A stretch of 64,000 nucleotides of DNA from Patagioenas fasciata (lineage: Eukaryota; Chordata; Aves; Columbiformes; Columbidae). The position numbers were made by a program, and so were the translations under genes. Below are positions 60,260 through 64,000 of this stretch, in pieces; position 1 is the first letter of the stretch, and each line of letters starts with the position of its first letter. The notes beneath the pieces were generated by a model. The model did not search any database, was not told where the DNA came from, and saw only the letters and a list, made by a program, of their open reading frames with translations. The stretch spans positions 2,108,001 to 2,172,000 of the forward strand of contig NW_027288732.1 of NCBI RefSeq assembly GCF_037038585.1, given 5' to 3'.

Positions 60260-61148
60260 ACGTCAGCTGGGTGTGGCAGCCGAGCGCCCGCTAGGGGAGG
60301 GGGAGCCTGTCAGCCCCGGGCCTGTCACTGCCTGCTGTCCCCCGTGTCACCAGCGAGGCCTCTGAAAAGTTTCCAAAACATGCCCAGACTTGGGTCCAAA
60401 GTGGCCAAAAGTCTCCAAGAGACAAGTCGGGAAGAAGGATATGGAACAGAGGGTGAAAGCCAAGGGAGCAGGCCAAAGGGAGGCAAGAGAAAAAAGTAGT
60501 GCCGGGCTGCAGGACTGAAATGGAGGAATTAAAAGAGGAAAGCCAGGAAGCAGGAGAGTTTGAGAAAAGGAGAGAGGAAAGAAGAGACATGCAGCCAGAC
60601 GAGGGCTTAGTCAGAGAGGCTGGGACAGAGAACAGGATGAGAAGGAAATAAGGCAAGGCAAGGCAAGGCTAGGCCAAACGAGGTTTCCCTGATTTATATT
60701 TTCTACCACATTCATCTTGAGATGAGGAGGAAAGCCATCAGACCTTATGGATTAGGCCCAAACAAAAGCCCCGGCTACTTGAGACACTTAGACTAAGCCT
60801 AAACCAGAAAGATCTCTCCATAAAGATGGTTTTTATACTGTACTTCCACAATCAGCTGGCAGTACAAAAGAACAAGCGGCAGACATACTTAGGCTGAGAC
60901 ATGGTGGTTTGGTGCAGAGACCATGCATATCATGGAAATATTTCAGCATTTCTGCTCTGGTTTTCAGTGTATTACACCAAAACACCCACCTGATGACATC
61001 ATTTCAAGAGCAAAAGCAGCAATTTGCAGAATTCAGCTTCTTTGGGGATCTGAGCAATTGCTGAGCTGACTTCAAGTCCTGCTGGGTCCCTGTCACCTCA
61101 GAGTACCCGCATCCTCACCACGGTAGCGGGCATTGTGACAAAGGTTCT
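60260..61148 (+). repeat. satellite unit M68 (B-A hybrid, 889 bp)
   Basis: ACG anchor, GGAACAGAGGGTG, AATTAAAAGAGG, TTAGTCAGAG. TTTCCCTGAT is an isolated left-domain allele here. The tail GGGGATCTGAG/GACTTCAAG matches M49. Confidence 0.97.
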
Positions 61149-62036
61149 ACGTCAGCTGGGTGTGGCAGTCGAGCGCCCGCTAGGGGAGGGGAAGCCTGTC
61201 AGCCCCGGGCCTGTCACTGCCTGCTGTCCCCCCTGGCACCAGCGAGGCCTCTGAAAAGTTTCCAAAACATGCCCAGACTTGGGTCCAAAGTGGCCAAAAG
61301 TCTCCAAGAGACAAGTCGGGAAGAAGGATATGGAAGAGAGGGAAAAAGCCAAGGGAGCAGGCCCAAGGGAGGCAAGAGGAAAAAGTAGTGCCGGGCTGCA
61401 GGACTGAAATGGAGGAATTGAAAGAGGAAAGCCAGGAAGCAGGAGAGTTTGAGAAAAGGAGGGAGGAAAGAAGAGACATGCAGCCAGACGAGGGCTTAGT
61501 GAGAGAGGCTGGGACAGAGAACAGGATGAGAAGGAAATAAGGCAAGGCAAGGCAAGGCTAGGCCAAAGGACGTTTTTTTGATTTATATTTTCTACCATAT
61601 TAATCTTGAAATGAGAAGAAAGCCATCAGACGTTATGGATTAGGCCCAAACAAAAGCCCCGGCTACTTGAGACACTTAGACTAAGCCTAAACCAGAAAGA
61701 TCTCTCCATAAAGATGGTTTTTATACTGTACTTCCACAATCAGCTGGCAGTACAAAAGAACAAGCGGCAGACATACTTAGGCTAAGTCATGCTGGTTTGG
61801 TGCAGAGACCATGCATATCATGGGAATATTTCAGCATTTCTGCTCTGGTTTTCAGTGTATTACACCAAAACACCCACCTGATGACATCATTTCAAGAGCA
61901 AAAGCAGCAATTTGCAGAATTCAGCTTCTTTGGGGATCTGAGCAATTGCTGAGCTGACTTCAAGTCCTGCTGGGTCCCTGTCACCTCAGAGTACCCGCAT
62001 CCTCACCACGGTAGCGGGCATTGTGACAAAGGTTCT
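61149..62036 (+). repeat. satellite unit M69 (type A, 888 bp)
   Basis: ACG anchor, GGCAGTCGAGC, head as M50 (GAGGGGAAGCC, CCTGGCACCAG). Private ACCATATTAATC and GGCTAAGTCATGCTGG. Confidence 0.97.
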
Positions 62037-62930
62037 ACGTCAGCTGGGTGTGGCAGCCGAGCGCCCGCTAGGGGAGGGGAAGCCTGGTGGCCCCGGGCCT
62101 GTCACTGCCTGCTGTCCCCCCTGTCACCAGCGAGGCCTCTGAAAAGTTTCCAAAACATGCCCAGACTTGGGTGCAAAGTGGCCAAAAGTCTCCAAGAGAC
62201 AAGTCGAGAAGAAGGATATGGAAGAGAGGGAGAAAGCCAAGGGAGCAGGCCCAAGGGAGGCAAGAGGAAAAAGTAGTGCCGGGCTGCAGGACTGAAATGG
62301 AGGAATTGAAAGAGGAAAGCCAGGAAGCAGGAGAGTTTGAGAAAAGGAGAGAGGAAAGAAGAGACATGCAGCCAGACGAGGGCTTAGTGAGAGAGGCTGG
62401 GACAGAGAACAGGATGAGAAGGAAATAAGGCAAGGCAAGGCAAGGCAAGGCTAGGCCAAACGAGGTTTCCTTGATTTATATTTTCTACCACATTCATCTT
62501 GAGATGAGGAGGAAAGCCATCAGACCTTATGGATTAGGCCCAAACAAAAGCCCCGGCTACTTGAGACACTTAGACTAAGCCTAAACCAGAAAGATCTCTC
62601 CATAAAGATGGTTTTTATACTGTACTTCCACAATCAGCTGGCAGTACAAAAGAACAAGCGGCAGATGTACTTAGGCTGAGTCATGGTGGCTTGGTGCAGA
62701 GACCATGCATATCATGGGAATATTTCAGCATTTCTGCTCTGGTTTTCAGTGTATTACACCAAAACACCCACCTGATGACATCATTTCAAGGGCAAAGCAG
62801 CAATTTGCAAAATTCAACTTCTTTGGGGAACTGAGCAATTGCTGAGCTGACAGCAAGTCCTGCTGGGTCCCTGTCACCTGCAGAGTGTCCGCATCCTCAC
62901 CACAGTAGCGGGCATTGTGACAAAGGTTCT
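62037..62930 (+). repeat. satellite unit M70 (B'-A-B mosaic, 894 bp)
   Basis: ACG anchor, GAGGGGAAGCCTGGTGG, GGGTGCAAAG, GTCGAGAAG. Body B', then A, then B from CAGATGTAC, with CAAGGGCAAAGC and GTGTCCGC. Confidence 0.96.
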
Positions 62931-63824
62931 ATGTCAGCTGGGTGTGGCAGCCGAGCGCCCGCTAGGGGAGGGGGAGCCTGTCAGCCTCGGGCCTGTCACT
63001 GCCTGCTGTCCCCCGTGTCACCAGCGAGGCCTCTGAAAAGTTTCCAAAACATGCCCAGACTTGGGTCCAAAGTGGCCTAAAGTCTCCAAGAGACAAGTCG
63101 GGAAGAAGGATATGGAAGAGAGGGAGAAAGCCAAGGGAGCAGGCCAAAGGGAGGCAAGAGAAAAAAGTAGTGCCGGGCTGCAGGACTGAAATGGAGGAAT
63201 TGAAAGAAGAAAGCCAGGAAGCAGGAGAGTTTGAGAAAAGGAGAGAGGAAAAAAGAGACATGCAGCCAGACGAGGGCTTAGTGAGAGAGGCTGGGACAGA
63301 GAACAGGATGAGAAGGAAATAAGGCAAGGCAAGGCAAGGCAAGGCTAGGCCAAACGAGGTTTCCTTGATTTATATTTTCTACCACATTCATCTTGTGATG
63401 AGGAGGAAAGCCATCAGACGTTATGGATTAGGCCCAAACAAAAGCCCCGGCTACTTGAGACACTTAGACTAAGTCTAAACCACAAAGATCTTACCATAAA
63501 GATGGTTTTTATACTGTACTTTCACAATCAGCTGGCAGTACAAAAGAACAAGCGGCAGATGTACTTAGGCTAAGTCATGGTGGTTTGGTGCAGAGACCAT
63601 GCATATCATGGGAATATTTCAGCATTTCTGCTCTGGTTTTCAGTGTATTACACCAAAACACCCACCTGATGACATCATTTCAAGAGCAAAGCAGCAATTT
63701 GCAAAATTCAACTTCTTTGGGGAACTGAGCAATTGCTGAGCTGACAGCAAGTCCTGCTGGGTCCCTGTCACCTGCAGAGTGCCCGCATCCTCACCACAGT
63801 AGCGGGCATTGTGACAAAGGTTCT
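62931..63824 (+). repeat. satellite unit M71 (type B', 894 bp)
   Basis: GTCAGCCTCGGG (SmaI lost), GGCCTAAAG, GAAAGAAGAAAG, GGAAAAAAG, CTTGTGATGAGG, GGCTAAGTCATGG, B body. Confidence 0.97.
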
Positions 63825-64000
63825 ATGTCAGATGGGTGTGGCAGCCGAGCGCCCGCTAGGGGAGGGGGAGCCTGTCAGCCCCGGGCCTGTCACTGCCTGC
63901 TGTCCCCCGTGTCACCAGCGAGGCCTCTGAAAAGTTTCCAAAACATGCCCAGACTTGGGTCCAAAGTGGCCAAAAGTCTCCAAGAGAGAAGTCGGGAAAA
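63825..64000 (+). repeat. satellite unit M72 (partial, 176 bp)
   Basis: Head and start of the purine tract of a further unit, with GTCAGATGGG and GAGAGAAGTCGGG. The array continues past the window. Confidence 0.97.

Larger units (their letters stand above)
1..64000 (+). repeat. ~891-bp satellite array filling the window
   Basis: The window is a continuous direct tandem array with 72 anchors (ATG/ACGTCAGCTGGG) from 566 to 63825, mean spacing 63259/71 = 891.0 bp. Unit classes used below refer to linked body sites. Type A has AAAGGACG after the GGCAA tract, CCAGAAAGATCTCTCC, TACTTCCAC, CAGACATAC, GAGACATGG, CATGCTTATC and GCAGAATTC. Type B has AAACGAGG, CCACAAAGATCTTACC, TACTTTCAC, CAGATGTAC, GAGTCATGG, CATGCATATC and GCAAAATTC. 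Type C is B-like with CTACGGG, AAGAAACAAG, ATGCGAAAG and GGGGTACTG. Type D is A-like with CCGATCGCCC, GATGTTTTTT and B states at CAGATGTAC/GAGTCATGG. B' marks TTTCCTTGAT instead of TTTCCCTGAT. I do not recognise the family. It is non-coding satellite DNA, and the chromosomal location is unknown. Confidence 0.98.

Noticed and set aside
1..64000. CRISPR array
   Set aside because: The repeat is about 891 bp with no unique spacers, so the geometry is satellite-like.
1..64000. LTR, LINE or other transposon as the unit
   Set aside because: I found no terminal repeats, polymerase or integrase motifs, poly-A tail or target-site duplication. A degraded transposon origin of part of the unit cannot be excluded without a search.
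1..64000. Tandem rRNA, tRNA or snRNA gene array
   Set aside because: No rRNA core sequences, tRNA A/B boxes with cloverleaf, or snRNA motifs were recognised in the unit.

Overview
The whole 64 kb window is one uninterrupted head-to-tail satellite DNA array. A single monomer of about 891 bp (complete units range from 887 to 895 bp) repeats from base 1 to base 64000. Using the conserved word ATGTCAGCTGGG (or ACGTCAGCTGGG) as an arbitrary unit start, I find 72 anchors between 566 and 63825. They delimit 71 complete units plus a 565-bp partial unit on the left and a 176-bp partial unit on the right. All units point the same way. I see no gene, RNA gene, transposon insertion, inversion or single-copy spacer. 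Both array edges lie outside the window. The organism is a eukaryote with large satellite arrays, and the base composition and style look vertebrate. I do not recognise the family and will not name a species. A (peri)centromeric, subtelomeric or heterochromatic sex-chromosome block is the likely setting, but this is inference.

Each unit has the same layout. A GC-rich head of about 140 bp carries a SmaI site. A purine-rich tract of about 240 bp follows, then a (GGCAA)3-4 microsatellite. An AT-richer body of about 430 bp contains a BglII site, a TGATGACATCA dyad and an AGCAATTGCT palindrome. A 7-bp-stem hairpin closes the unit just before the next one. Two ancestral body haplotypes, A and B, differ at about ten linked sites and are reshuffled along the array. 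The length difference between classes comes mostly from one extra GGCAA.

Four domains can be read. Domain I (1-11.2 kb) has A and B units with a 3.56-kb four-unit duplication. Domain II (11.2-33.4 kb) is strongly homogenised and dominated by a C/D dimer of 1,782-1,783 bp, which becomes a 2,672-bp trimer where a C/D chimera is added. Domain III (33.4-40.2 kb) is two nearly identical 3,565-bp tetramers. Domain IV (40.2-64 kb) is more diverse, with its own fixed variants, a 1,786-bp dimer repeated about three times and other local dimers. The pattern fits repeated unequal crossover and gene conversion at several scales.

The many open reading frames are by-products of the repeat. Many minus-strand frames begin at TTG rather than ATG, the GGCAA length change of 5 bp shifts the frame, and the one ATG frame loses its start in nine units. 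No coding sequence is annotated. The most useful content is the higher-order repeat architecture, the recombinant units and the conserved non-coding structure.
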